The position numbers and the translations under genes were made by a program. Shown piece by piece: positions 1 through 8,808 of a DNA stretch of 64,000 bases; position 1 is the first letter of the stretch; every line of letters begins with the position of its first letter. This DNA is from Pseudomonadota bacterium (GTDB lineage: Bacteria > Pseudomonadota > Alphaproteobacteria > Azospirillales > Azospirillaceae), in contig JAFAFA010000013.1 of the NCBI GenBank assembly GCA_023423695.1, positions 174,349 to 238,348 of the forward strand, in the 5' to 3' direction. Under the pieces are notes generated by a model. That model did no database searches. It saw only the letters and a list, made by a program, of their open reading frames with translations, and was not told the origin of the DNA.

Positions 1-97
1 TCTTGATGTAGAGCGCGAAGGTGTCGGCCAGAACCTTGTTCAGCCCTTCGGCGATGGATTTGCGGTCTGCGTCCGAGATCCCGATGTCGATCTTCAT
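1..97 (-). CDS. dps: Dps-family ferritin-like protein, N-terminal fragment
   Basis: Only the first 32 codons lie in the window; the gene runs off the left edge. The encoded start, MKIDIGISDADRKSIAEGL, followed by a segment ending ADTFALYIK, is the usual opening of Dps proteins, where the first long helix leads into the ferroxidase residues (outside the window). Dps proteins are cytoplasmic dodecamers that bind DNA and oxidise Fe(II) with peroxide during stress and stationary phase. The ATG at 97 is preceded by AAGAAGGATCGAAAC, an acceptable ribosome site. The family call rests on this short N-terminus alone. Confidence 0.75.
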   Translation of the reverse strand, partial: MKIDIGISDADRKSIAEGLNKVLADTFALYIK

Positions 98-293
98 GTT
101 TCGATCCTTCTTGTTGGGTCCTGCATCATACCCCGGCATCGGCACGGCCGTCACCGGCCACCACCCCACCGTCCCGGCACATCAGCTTGGGCGCGGGAGA
201 ATGGTTTCAAGACTGATGCGACCAAACTTCGCGGTCGAATCTCGCGGATGGCAGGGCAGACCAACGCAACGTGAATGACGGGACCGGTGCTCC

Positions 294-2006
294 TCACCCT
301 GCCCGCAGCCGCCCGATGAAGTGCTTCACCTCGCGGCTCAGCGTCACCGCCTGCCCGTCGAGCAGTTCCGCCGCACGCAGGACCTCGCCGGCGGCGGTGC
401 CGGTCTCCCCGGCGCTGGCGGAGACGGTGGCGATGGTGCGGGACACGTCGTTGGTGCCGGCGGCGGCTTCCTGAACGTTGCGGGTGATTTCCCCGGTGGC
501 GGCGGCCTGCTGCTCCATGGCGCCGGCGATGGAACCGACAATCTCGTCGATGCCGACCACCGTCTCCCCCACCCCCCGGATGGCGGTGACGGCGGCGCCG
601 GTCACCTGCTGCATGGCGGCGATCTGGGTGCCGATGTCCTCGGTGGCCTTGGCCGTCTGGTTGGCGAGGTTCTTCACCTCGCTCGCCACCACGGCGAATC
701 CTTTGCCGGCCTCCCCTGCCCGCGCCGCCTCGATGGTCGCGTTCAACGCCAGCAGGTTGGTCTGCGCCGCGATGGAGTTGATCAGGCCGACGATCTCGCC
801 GATGCGGTGGGCGGCGTCGGACAGGCCGACGACATGGCCGTTGGTCTCTTCCACCGCCCGCACGGCGCCGCGCACCATATCGAAGGAGCGGCGGACCTGG
901 GCACCGATCTCGGCGATGGAGGCCGACATCTCCTCCGTCGCGGCGGCGGCGGTCTGGACGCTGGATCCCGCCTGGGCGCTGGCAGCGGCGACGGTGGCGG
1001 CCTGCCGGGTGGCGCTGTCGGCGCGCTCCAGCATGCCGGCGGCGTTGCTGCGCACCTGATGGGCGCCGGCCCCCACCTGCTGGACCACCTCCGACACGCG
1101 AGCTTCGAACAGGTCGGCCAGTTCCTGGATGGCGCGATGCTTCTCCGCCTCGGCCTCCGCCTTCTGGCGCTGCTGGTCGGCGGTCAGCCGCTCCACCTCG
1201 CGGGCATTGGTCTGGAACACCTGCAGCGCGCGGGCCATGGCGCCGATCTCGTTGCGCATCCAGCCTCCCTCGACCACGCCGTCCAGCCGGCCGGCGGCGA
1301 GATCCGTGGTGGTGTGCGAGAGTTGCTGCAACGGCTGGGTGATGGAGCGGGCGAGCAGCAGCCCGGCCGCCATCATGGCCAGCAGCAGCCCGCCCATCAC
1401 CAGCGCGAAGTCGCGCCGCGCCGCGGCGGTGGCGTCGCGGGTGGCCTGGGTCGCGGCGGCGGTGGACTGGCCGATTGCGGCCTGCGTCTCCATCACCTTG
1501 GCGGTCAGTGCGGCGAACTGGGCGTCGGTGTGGGCCATCATCGGGATGCCGATCAGGCGGTCGATCGCCGCCATCTGGTTCATCTCGTCCACCGCCTTGG
1601 CATAAGCGCCGAGCCGGGCCGACACCTCGTCCAGCATCGCGCGCTCCGCCTCGGCCAGCGGCAGGGCGCGCAACTCCGCGATCGCGGTGCGCGCCTTGCC
1701 CAGGTTGGCGGCGATGGCGTCGCGCATGGCCTGGAGCTTCGCCTCCTCGATGCCGGACCCGGACAGGGCCAGATGGCGCGACACGTCGCTGTGGATGACA
1801 TAGGCGATGGCGACCAGCCGGTCGATGCGGCCCAGCCGCTCCGCCGCCTCGCCATGGATGCCGTCCACGGCGCCGAGCGCCCGTTCCGACTCGCGGTCGG
1901 CCAGAACCAGGGCCGCCACCGTCAGGACGATCCCCATCAGGGGCGCCGCGAACACCCGGCCCGCCACCGACAGGCCCGACAGACGCGCAAAGACACCGCC
2001 GCTCAT
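294..2006 (-). CDS. Methyl-accepting chemotaxis protein
   Basis: Inner-membrane chemoreceptor of about 570 residues that passes ligand signals to CheA/CheW. A first membrane helix near residues 20-40 precedes a helical periplasmic domain of roughly 155 residues without a visible Cache fold. A second membrane helix near 198-222 leads into a HAMP domain and a long cytoplasmic coiled coil whose tip carries the conserved AAQTNLLALNATIEAARAGE segment. Two in-frame ATGs lie 6 bp apart (2012 and 2006). The second is preferred because GGGGGA is then 6 bp upstream; for the first it would abut the start. The gene follows a secreted Cache-domain gene on the same strand after about 65 bp, so the two are probably co-transcribed. 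Ligand unknown. Confidence 0.93.
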   Translation of the reverse strand: MSGGVFARLSGLSVAGRVFAAPLMGIVLTVAALVLADRESERALGAVDGIHGEAAERLGRIDRLVAIAYVIHSDVSRHLALSGSGIEEAKLQAMRDAIAANLGKARTAIAELRALPLAEAERAMLDEVSARLGAYAKAVDEMNQMAAIDRLIGIPMMAHTDAQFAALTAKVMETQAAIGQSTAAATQATRDATAAARRDFALVMGGLLLAMMAAGLLLARSITQPLQQLSHTTTDLAAGRLDGVVEGGWMRNEIGAMARALQVFQTNAREVERLTADQQRQKAEAEAEKHRAIQELADLFEARVSEVVQQVGAGAHQVRSNAAGMLERADSATRQAATVAAASAQAGSSVQTAAAATEEMSASIAEIGAQVRRSFDMVRGAVRAVEETNGHVVGLSDAAHRIGEIVGLINSIAAQTNLLALNATIEAARAGEAGKGFAVVASEVKNLANQTAKATEDIGTQIAAMQQVTGAAVTAIRGVGETVVGIDEIVGSIAGAMEQQAAATGEITRNVQEAAAGTNDVSRTIATVSASAGETGTAAGEVLRAAELLDGQAVTLSREVKHFIGRLRAG

Positions 2007-2071
2007 CCTCATTCCCCCATCAGCGTCGCCGAGCGGTCACCGCGCCACGCGGCAGCCATCACTTGCCGTCG

Positions 2072-2560
2072 TCACTTGTAGATGCCGACATAGGCGACCA
2101 GGTCCTGGCCGGGCACGCGCTTCACGTAGGTGACCTTCGGCTCGATCCTGTTGCTGGCGGGGTTCAGCCAGCGGTACTCGACCCAGCCCTCGCCCTTCTC
2201 CTTGGCGACGGCCAGCACGTCCTGGACGATGAAGCGGCCATCGGGGTCCTTGACGTTGATGACGCTCTGCCCGACGCCGGCCGGACGCGGCGGATAGACC
2301 TTCCACACCCCGGCGAAGTCGATGACGTTGACGTAGATCTCGCCGAACTTGAACGGACCGTCGGCGTTGAAGGCCTTGGTGGCCTCCTCCAGGCCCTGGG
2401 CGGCGATCAGGTCCGCCGCCTTCAGGGTTATGGACTTCGCATCCTCCTGCGTCGGCTGGGCCGCCTGTGCGGCGGCAGGCGTGGACAGCGGGGCGGAAAC
2501 CGCGGTTCCGGCGACGATCAGGCCGGCCACCAGCAAACGAAACCACAGGCGCATGTGCAT
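2072..2560 (-). CDS. Secreted single-Cache-domain protein
   Basis: A 162-residue protein with a signal peptide (charged start, hydrophobic core, cleavage likely after PAAAQA) and one small Cache domain of the sCache_2 type. The motifs VKDPDGRFIVQDV, GEGWVEYRW and a final VAYVGIYK are typical of that family. Cache domains bind small ligands outside the cytoplasm. This one has no membrane anchor or signalling domain, so it would act as a free periplasmic sensor. The start at 2560 was chosen because TTGGGGAAA directly precedes it; an upstream in-frame start at 2632 would add 24 Arg-rich residues before the signal peptide. The chemoreceptor gene follows on the same strand. Confidence 0.85.
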   Translation of the reverse strand: MHMRLWFRLLVAGLIVAGTAVSAPLSTPAAAQAAQPTQEDAKSITLKAADLIAAQGLEEATKAFNADGPFKFGEIYVNVIDFAGVWKVYPPRPAGVGQSVINVKDPDGRFIVQDVLAVAKEKGEGWVEYRWLNPASNRIEPKVTYVKRVPGQDLVAYVGIYK

Positions 2561-3187
2561 TTTCCCCAAGGACTTGAGGCCTGCCGACGGACGCCGGACA
2601 GCCAGTCGATTGTTGTCAGGCCGTCGTCGCATTCGCGCGCAGCCATTTTGTGGTTAAGCTACTAGCAGAAGGTTTCATGCATTTGTCCGCTCCATTTCGT
2701 CGCGGTCATGCCGCGTTGCAGCATGGCAATAATATGGAAAATCACTCATGGATACATCTTTGAGGAGTATTTTATTGATTCATGAATGCCTTAACCGGGC
2801 GAAGCGGCGATCGGCTCCGGAGTCGGCCGGCCGTCGCCGGCCGATGCGGCCTATCGACGCATCGAACGCCTCCCGCCCTGAGGTACCCGATCCGGCGCGA
2901 AGAGCGGCCGCGTGACGGTTTGCCGCCCCTTTTTTCCATCGACAGCCGCGCCGTTCGGGTGGAGCATCGAAAGTCCGATGCGGGCGCTCCGCCGGCCCCG
3001 GACCCGATGCGCCATCGCCGCACCTGTCCGCCGCCGCCCGTCGCCCCATCCGGATGTGCCTGTCTAGAGTCACACGCGAACGGGCCGCCACGGCGGCCGG
3101 CACCAGCGCCCCATCCCCGGCGCGGCCCGGCAGCCCGGCCCCTCCTAGAACGGCCGGAATGGCCCGAAGCTTCCACGGGAGGTGTGA
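2561..3187. other. Intergenic region, no gene seen
   Basis: This 627-bp stretch lies between the divergent Cache-sensor and EF-G-like genes. The left part (about 2640-2785) is clearly more AT-rich than its surroundings and probably holds promoters, though no consensus pair stands out. At 2823-2844 there is a perfect 9-bp hairpin (TCGGCCGGC, 4-nt loop). ORFs crossing the region are antisense extensions with no family resemblance. Confidence 0.6.
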
Positions 3188-5227
3188 ATGCCGCATACGC
3201 AAATCCGGACGGCGCGCTGCGCGGCGCTGGTCGGCCCCTATCTCGCCGGCAAGACGACGCTGCTGGAAAGCCTGCTGTTCGCGGCGGGGGCCATCACCCG
3301 CAAGGGCAGCGTGCGCGACGGCAATGCCGTGGGCGACACGTCGCCGGAGGCCAAGGCCCGGTCGATGAGCACCGAGCTGAACGTCGCCTCCTTCGACTAT
3401 CTGGGAGAACGCTGGTCGGTCCTCGACTGCCCCGGCTCGGTGGAACTGGCGGGCGAGGCGCAGGCGGCGCTGATGGCCGCCGACATCGCCATCGTGGTGG
3501 CGGAGGCCGCTCCGGAAAAGGCGGTCCTGCTGGCCCCGCTGTTCAAGGTGCTGGACGACCACCGCATTCCGCATCTGCTGTTCATCAACAAGATCGACAC
3601 GCTGGGCGACCTGCGGGTGCGCGACGTCGTTGCGGCCTATCAGGAGGTCTCGGCCCGCAAGCTGGTCCTGCGCGAGGTGCCGCTGCGCGAGAACGGCCAG
3701 ATCACCGGGCTGGTCGATCTGGTCAGCGAACGCGCCTGGCGCTTCAACCCGCACAAGCCGTCCGATCTGGTGGCCCTGCCCGACAGCGTCCGCGACTGGG
3801 AAGCGGAGGCGCGGCAGGCGATGCTGGAATCGGCCGCCGACTTCGACGACGCCCTGCTGGAAAAACTGCTGGAGGACATGGCCCCCGACAGCGCCCAGCT
3901 TTACGAGACTCTGGCACATGAGCTGGCCGACGACCTCATCGTCCCGGTCTTCTTCGGATCGGCTGAAAACGACAACGGCATCCGCCGCCTGCTGAAGGCC
4001 CTGCGCCATGATGGGCCGGAGGTCGGCGTCACCGCCGCCCGCCTCGATGTCCCGGCGGATACGGCGGTGGCGGCGCAGGTGGTCAGGACCATGGTGGGCT
4101 CCCATGCCGGGAAGCTGAGCCTCGCCCGCATCTGGCGCGGCACCGTCACCGACGGCATGACGCTGGGCGGGGAGCGGGTGTCCGGCATCTTCCAGTTGTT
4201 CGGCCGCGACCAGACCAAGGTGCCGCAGGCGGCGGCGGGCGATCTCGTGGCGCTCGGCCGGCTGGAGAAGGCGGCGACCGGCGACCGCCTGACCGAGAAG
4301 TCCAATCTCGGCTCGCCCGCCGACTGGCCGGCCGCCGCCCCGCCGGTGCACGGGCTGGCCCTGCGCGCCGAGAACCGCAACGACGAGGTGAAGCTGTCCG
4401 CCGCCCTGCAGAAGCTGCGGGAGGAGGACCCGTCGCTGACGCTCGACCAGTCGCCCGAAACCGGAGAGCTGGTGCTGTGGGGCCAGGGCGACGTGCATCT
4501 GAAGCTGGCGATGGACCGGCTGCGCAGCCGCTTCAACGTCGCGGTGAAGGGCCAGCCGCCGCAGGTTCCCTACAAGGAGACGATCCGCAAGAGCACAAGC
4601 CACCACGCCCGCTTCAAGCGCCAGACCGGCGGCCACGGCCAGTTCGCCGACATCCATGTGGAGATCCGGCCGCTGCCGCGCGGATCGGGCATCCAGTTCG
4701 AGGACGCGGTTGTCGGCGGCGCGGTGCCGCGCCAGTACATCCCGGCGGTGGAGGCCGGCGTGCGCGAGGCGTCGGTGCGCGGCCCCCTTGGCTTCCCGGT
4801 GGTGGACTTCGCCGTGCGGCTGACCGGCGGGCAGTTCCACGCCGTCGACAGTTCCGACATGGCCTTCAAGACGGTGGCGCGGCAGGCGATGGCCGAAGCC
4901 CTGCCGGCCTGCGAACCGGTGCTGCTGGAGCCGATCCTGACCGTCACCATCGCGGTGCCCAGCGCCTTCACGCCCAAGGTGCAGCGTCTGGTCAGCGGCC
5001 GGCGCGGCCAGTTGCTGGGCTTCGACACGAGGCCGGGCTGGCCCGGCTGGGACGAGGTGAAGGCGTGCATGCCGCAGGCCGACATGCAGGACCTGATCGT
5101 GGAACTGCGGTCTCTGACCTTCGGCGTCGGCAGCTACAGCGCCGAGTTCGACCGCCTGCAGGAGGTGGTGGGGAAGGCCGCCGACCGCGCGGTGGAAATC
5201 CGCAAGGACATGCTGGCGGCGCTGTAG
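3188..5227 (+). CDS. Elongation factor G-like translational GTPase with altered G3 motif
   Basis: At 679 residues it has the domain layout of EF-G: N-terminal G domain, domain II, then domains III-V (the domain IV region includes KRQTGGHGQFADIHVE). The P-loop is GPYLAGKT (residues 16-23) and the NKID specificity motif is near 134. The G3 motif reads DCPGS at 80-84 instead of DTPGH, so the histidine that triggers GTP hydrolysis in EF-G is a serine. It therefore resembles EF-G-like (FusA2-type) proteins rather than the housekeeping translocase, and its role is unknown. The start at 3188 follows GGGAGG at a good distance. It stands alone and converges on the aminotransferase gene. Confidence 0.85.
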   Translation: MPHTQIRTARCAALVGPYLAGKTTLLESLLFAAGAITRKGSVRDGNAVGDTSPEAKARSMSTELNVASFDYLGERWSVLDCPGSVELAGEAQAALMAADIAIVVAEAAPEKAVLLAPLFKVLDDHRIPHLLFINKIDTLGDLRVRDVVAAYQEVSARKLVLREVPLRENGQITGLVDLVSERAWRFNPHKPSDLVALPDSVRDWEAEARQAMLESAADFDDALLEKLLEDMAPDSAQLYETLAHELADDLIVPVFFGSAENDNGIRRLLKALRHDGPEVGVTAARLDVPADTAVAAQVVRTMVGSHAGKLSLARIWRGTVTDGMTLGGERVSGIFQLFGRDQTKVPQAAAGDLVALGRLEKAATGDRLTEKSNLGSPADWPAAAPPVHGLALRAENRNDEVKLSAALQKLREEDPSLTLDQSPETGELVLWGQGDVHLKLAMDRLRSRFNVAVKGQPPQVPYKETIRKSTSHHARFKRQTGGHGQFADIHVEIRPLPRGSGIQFEDAVVGGAVPRQYIPAVEAGVREASVRGPLGFPVVDFAVRLTGGQFHAVDSSDMAFKTVARQAMAEALPACEPVLLEPILTVTIAVPSAFTPKVQRLVSGRRGQLLGFDTRPGWPGWDEVKACMPQADMQDLIVELRSLTFGVGSYSAEFDRLQEVVGKAADRAVEIRKDMLAAL

Positions 5228-5283
5228 GCCGGTGGACGGAGGGCGAGGGGGAAAGAACTGCACCGTCCAAACGCTCAAACGAA

Positions 5284-5314
5284 AAGGGCCGGCACCCTTG
5301 CGGCGCCGGCCCTT
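5284..5314. terminator. Bidirectional intrinsic terminator between EF-G-like and aatA genes
   Basis: A perfect 10-bp inverted repeat (AAGGGCCGGC with its complement) around an 11-nt loop lies between the two convergent genes. On the minus strand it is followed by a T-rich run (TTTTCGTTT), so it should work best for the aminotransferase transcript. Confidence 0.8.
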
Positions 5315-5342
5315 CCCTTACTCAGTCACCGCAATCGCGCGG

Positions 5343-6545
5343 TCAGCGCAGGTTGCCGCAGGCGCGCTGGATGCGCTTGCACGCCTCTTCCAGCGCTTCC
5401 GTCGAGGTCGCGTAGGAGATGCGGAAGTGCGGGGCGAGGCCGAAGGCAGACCCCTGGACGACGGCGACGCCTTCCGACTCCAGCAGGTAGGTGACGAAAT
5501 CCTCGTCGGTCTCAATCACCTTGCCGTCCGGGGTGGTCTTGCCGATGGTGCCGGCGCAGGACGGATAGACGTAGAATGCGCCTTCCGGCTTCGGGCAGCT
5601 GATGCCCGTGGCCTGGTTCAGCATGGACACCACCAGATCACGGCGCTGGCGGAAGGCCTCGCCACGCTCCTTGATGAAGTCCTGCGGACCGTTCAGCGCC
5701 TCGACGGCGGCGGCCTGGGCGATGGAGGTCGGGTTGGAGGTCGACTGGCTCTGGATGACGCCGATGGCCTTGATGAGGTCCTTCGGGCCGCCGGCATAGC
5801 CGATGCGCCAGCCGGTCATCGCGTAGGACTTCGACACGCCGTTGACGGTCAGGGTGCGGTCGTACAGCGACGGCTCGACCTGGGCCGGGGTGACGAATTC
5901 CAGGCCGTCGTACAGCAGGTGTTCGTACATGTCGTCGGTCATCACCCAGACATGCGGGTGCTTGACCAGCACGTCGGTCAGCGCCTTCATCTCGGCGCGG
6001 GTGTAGGCGGCGCCTGACGGGTTCGACGGCGAGTTCAGGATCAGCCACTTGGTCTTCGGCGTGATCGCCTTCTCCAGGTCGGCGGGCTGCAGCTTGAAGC
6101 CCTGCTCGGCCGGGCAGGAGACGAAGACCGGCGTGCCTTCCGCCAGTTCCACCATGTCCGGATAGCTGACCCAGTAGGGGGCCGGGATGATGACCTCGTC
6201 GCCCTGGTTCAGCGTCGCCATCAGGGCGTTGTACAGCACCTGCTTGCCGCCGACGCCGACGGTGATCTGCTCGGGCGTGTACTTCAGGCCGTTCTCGCGC
6301 TCGAACTTGGCGCAGATCGCCTTCTTCAGGGCCGGCGTGCCGTCCACTGCGGTGTACTTGGTGTCACCGGCCTCGATCGCCTTGATGGCGGCGGCCTTGA
6401 TGTTGTCGGGGGTATCGAAATCCGGCTCGCCGGCACCCAGGCCGATCACGTCGCGACCGGCCGCTTTCAGCTCGCGGGCTTTGTTGGTCACGGCGATGGT
6501 CGGCGACGGCTTGATGCGGGACAGGCGGGACGCGATGATCGACAT
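5343..6545 (-). CDS. aatA: Class I aspartate aminotransferase
   Basis: A 400-residue cytoplasmic PLP enzyme that moves the amino group between aspartate and 2-oxoglutarate; relatives in this group also act on prephenate. It matches the family length and opens with LIGLGAGEPDFDTPD-like sequence, has NSPSNPSGAAY in the substrate region and the PLP-binding lysine in VSKSYAMTGWRIGY. A terminator lies directly downstream. The symbol follows common usage for alphaproteobacterial members; substrate range cannot be read from sequence. Confidence 0.92.
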   Translation of the reverse strand: MSIIASRLSRIKPSPTIAVTNKARELKAAGRDVIGLGAGEPDFDTPDNIKAAAIKAIEAGDTKYTAVDGTPALKKAICAKFERENGLKYTPEQITVGVGGKQVLYNALMATLNQGDEVIIPAPYWVSYPDMVELAEGTPVFVSCPAEQGFKLQPADLEKAITPKTKWLILNSPSNPSGAAYTRAEMKALTDVLVKHPHVWVMTDDMYEHLLYDGLEFVTPAQVEPSLYDRTLTVNGVSKSYAMTGWRIGYAGGPKDLIKAIGVIQSQSTSNPTSIAQAAAVEALNGPQDFIKERGEAFRQRRDLVVSMLNQATGISCPKPEGAFYVYPSCAGTIGKTTPDGKVIETDEDFVTYLLESEGVAVVQGSAFGLAPHFRISYATSTEALEEACKRIQRACGNLR

Positions 6546-6950
6546 GGCGATGGGCCCCCTCAGGGCTATGGAGACGGTGTGGCGGAGACGTCGTTGAGAC
6601 GCCTGCCCCTCCGGGTGGAAGGCGCGAGGCCGGACCTTACTTCCGCTCTATCCCGGTTGCAAGGCCGGTCGGGCAGTGAAAACCGCGCGCTTCGGCGGTT
6701 TTTCCGCCCTGTGGCCGCACCGTACCGGCGCAACGGCAGCGCAAGGCGGCGCGCCGATCCGCGGGTATTCCCGGCACCCTTTGGATGGAAGCCGCGGCAT
6801 CGCCAAATCCCGCATCCGCCATGCGCAGCATTATTCCTTACAGCACAAATGAATGCCGTGACGGCGCAACTCCGTCATGCCCGCTTCACTTGACAGCTTC
6901 GGCTTGGCGGTGTGTAAGGTCTGGCGTGGGGGACTGAATCCAAGGAAGGG
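6546..6950. other. Intergenic region between divergent aatA and cytochrome c' genes
   Basis: This 405-bp region has no convincing gene. It contains a sigma70-type promoter for the cytochrome c' gene (listed separately). The short minus-strand ORF at 6637-6831 is Arg/Cys-rich, with no ribosome site and no family resemblance. No FNR-type box was seen. Confidence 0.6.
6890..6918 (+). promoter_or_regulatory. Sigma70-type promoter for cytochrome c' gene
   Basis: A perfect -35 TTGACA (6890-6895) is separated by exactly 17 bp from TGTAAG (6913-6918), which matches four of six -10 positions. It lies 33 bp before the start codon at 6951. Confidence 0.55.
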
Positions 6951-7388
6951 ATGAGAATCGTGTTTTCCCGTATCGTGCTTGCGGCGTCCGCCGCGCTGAT
7001 GCTGACCGGCGGCGCCGCTTTCGCCCAGGACGTGATCCAGACCCGAAAGGCAGGGTTCGAGGACTACAAGAAGGCGATGGGCGAGATCAAGGACGCGGTC
7101 GGCAAGGGCGATCTGGCCGCCGTCGGCCCGGTGGCCGACCGCATCGACGCCTTCGCCGCCAAGATCCCCAGCCTGTTCCCGCCGGGTTCCGACAAGGGCC
7201 GGACGGCGGCCAAGGAAGTCATCTGGGCGAATTTCCCGGACTTCACCGCCAAGGCGCAGGATCTGCAGACCGCCGCCAAGGCGCTGAAGGTCGCCGCCGC
7301 TTCGGGCGACAAGGCCGCGACGGGCAAGTCGTTCGGCGCCATGGCCGATACCTGCAAGGCCTGCCACCAGCGCTACCGCTCCGAATAA
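6951..7388 (+). CDS. cycP: Cytochrome c'
   Basis: A 145-residue periplasmic c-type cytochrome. The N-terminal signal peptide ends near GGAAFAQ, giving a mature chain of about 120 residues, the usual length for the four-helix cytochrome c' family. The single haem site CKACH is at residues 135-139, close to the C-terminus as the family requires. Cytochromes c' have a five-coordinate haem that binds NO and CO, and are linked to nitric oxide tolerance in denitrifying and phototrophic bacteria. The start follows an AAGGAAGGG ribosome site. A strong terminator follows, and a di-haem peroxidase gene converges on it. Confidence 0.92.
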   Translation: MRIVFSRIVLAASAALMLTGGAAFAQDVIQTRKAGFEDYKKAMGEIKDAVGKGDLAAVGPVADRIDAFAAKIPSLFPPGSDKGRTAAKEVIWANFPDFTAKAQDLQTAAKALKVAAASGDKAATGKSFGAMADTCKACHQRYRSE

Positions 7389-7404
7389 GCGGCAGGCGCT
7401 ACGG

Positions 7405-7443
7405 AAAAGGCCCTTCCCCGCCGATGTGGGGAAGGGCCTTTTT
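7405..7443. terminator. Bidirectional intrinsic terminator
   Basis: A perfect 15-bp inverted repeat (AAAAGGCCCTTCCCC and complement) with an 8-nt loop, ending in T5 on the plus strand and T4 on the minus strand. It lies between the convergent cytochrome c' and peroxidase genes. Confidence 0.9.
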
Positions 7444-7468
7444 CCTTATCGGAACCCTGCCGGATTCC

Positions 7469-8572
7469 TTACTTGAACACGGGCTGCGGCGTGGCCGGCG
7501 TGCTCGCCGGCAGCAGCGGGTATTCGACGCGCGGCTGCTGGCCGGTCAGTGTCGTCAGGAAGGCGGTGATCTTGTCGATCTCCTGATCGGACAGGGTGGC
7601 GCCGAGCTGGCTCGACCCCATCACCGCCACCGCCTGCCGCAGATCCCACACCTTGCCGGAATGGAAATAGGGGGCGGTCAGGGTGACGTTGCGCAAGGTG
7701 GGCGCACGGAAGACATATTCGTCGTCGGCGGTCTTGGTGACGGCGAAGCGGCCCTTGTCGCCCGGCGGCAGGATCTCCGCCCCCGGACGGGTCACGACGC
7801 CGAAGGGGAAGTAATCGTGGCCACCGACATTGACGCCGTTGTGGCAGCCGGCGCAGCCCTTGTCGATGAACAGCTCCAGCCCGGCCTTCTGCGTATCGGT
7901 CAGCGCGTCCGCCTTGCCCTCCAGATACTGGTCGAACGGAGCGGCAGGGGTGGTCAAGGTCGCTTCGAACGCCTCGATCGCCATGGCGACATTGTCGAAG
8001 CTGACCGGGTTCTTCTCGTTCGGGAAGGCGTCGGCGAACTTGGTCTTGTAAGCAGGGATGCTGTTCAGCACGGCCATCACGCGGTCGGGCGTGCTGTTCA
8101 TCTCCACGCCGGCCTGGATCGGACCCTTGGCCTGGGCCTTCAGGTCTTCCGCCCGGCCGTCCCAGAACTGGGCGACGTTCAGCACGGCGTTCAGTACGGT
8201 CGGCGCGTTGCGCGGCCCCTTCTGCCAGCCATGGCCGACCGAGGTCTCCAGCCCGTCGACGCCCCCGAGCCCCAGATTGTGGCAGCTGTTGCACGAGAAG
8301 ATGCCGCTGGCCGACAGGCGCGGATCGAAGAACAGCATCTTGCCGAGTTCGATCTTCTCGCGGGTGACCGCATTGTTGCGGATCGCCGGCAGGGTGGCGG
8401 GCAGCGGCTTGAACAGTTCGCGCGCACGGCCCATCAGTGCATCGCCCGCTGCTGGCGGATCGGCGGCCGGTGCCGTACCGGCGGTCGCGGCAAGAATGCC
8501 CAGGGCGGCGGCGGTCGCGACCAGCAGGCCTTTCAGCGCTACGGTCGGGCGATGTCCGGATGGTGCGTGCAT
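7469..8572 (-). CDS. Di-haem cytochrome c peroxidase (CcpA/MauG family)
   Basis: A 367-residue secreted protein with two c-type haem sites, CNSCH (residues 94-98) and CAGCH (240-244), spaced as in bacterial di-haem peroxidases. FFDPRLSASG before the first haem, and RAPTLRNVTLTAPYFHSG further on, are family hallmarks. The enzyme reduces hydrogen peroxide in the periplasm with electrons from small cytochromes or the quinone pool. The start at 8572 was chosen because GGAGG lies 6 bp upstream and the signal peptide follows directly; an ATG 51 bp further up adds 17 residues and lacks such a site. The neighbouring cytochrome c' and b561-type genes suggest a small respiratory or stress cluster, but transcription directions differ. 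Confidence 0.92.
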   Translation of the reverse strand: MHAPSGHRPTVALKGLLVATAAALGILAATAGTAPAADPPAAGDALMGRARELFKPLPATLPAIRNNAVTREKIELGKMLFFDPRLSASGIFSCNSCHNLGLGGVDGLETSVGHGWQKGPRNAPTVLNAVLNVAQFWDGRAEDLKAQAKGPIQAGVEMNSTPDRVMAVLNSIPAYKTKFADAFPNEKNPVSFDNVAMAIEAFEATLTTPAAPFDQYLEGKADALTDTQKAGLELFIDKGCAGCHNGVNVGGHDYFPFGVVTRPGAEILPPGDKGRFAVTKTADDEYVFRAPTLRNVTLTAPYFHSGKVWDLRQAVAVMGSSQLGATLSDQEIDKITAFLTTLTGQQPRVEYPLLPASTPATPQPVFK

Positions 8573-8808
8573 GGCTGGCTGTCCTCCGGCACGGCCGACA
8601 TCCTCCACAACCTTCGGCTTCAATCAGGCAAAGGTCGATAGATCCCGGAAGTCGGGCCGGCGTCATTGGTTTGTTGAAGTGTGGCGGTTCGTTGAGGTTT
8701 GGCTCGGATCAATCTGGAGTCATTCTAGACAAGCAGACGTCCGACCATAGACGACGAGTTGTCGCACACAACCAATGACATATGTCCGCAACCGGGGAAG
8801 ACGCCGGA

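Noticed and set aside
2780..5278. Minus-strand ORF of 832 codons
   Set aside because: Shadow of the EF-G-like gene, with no recognisable domain.
6637..6831. Minus-strand 64-codon ORF upstream of aatA
   Set aside because: Arg/Cys-rich translation without a ribosome site, lying in a likely leader and promoter region.
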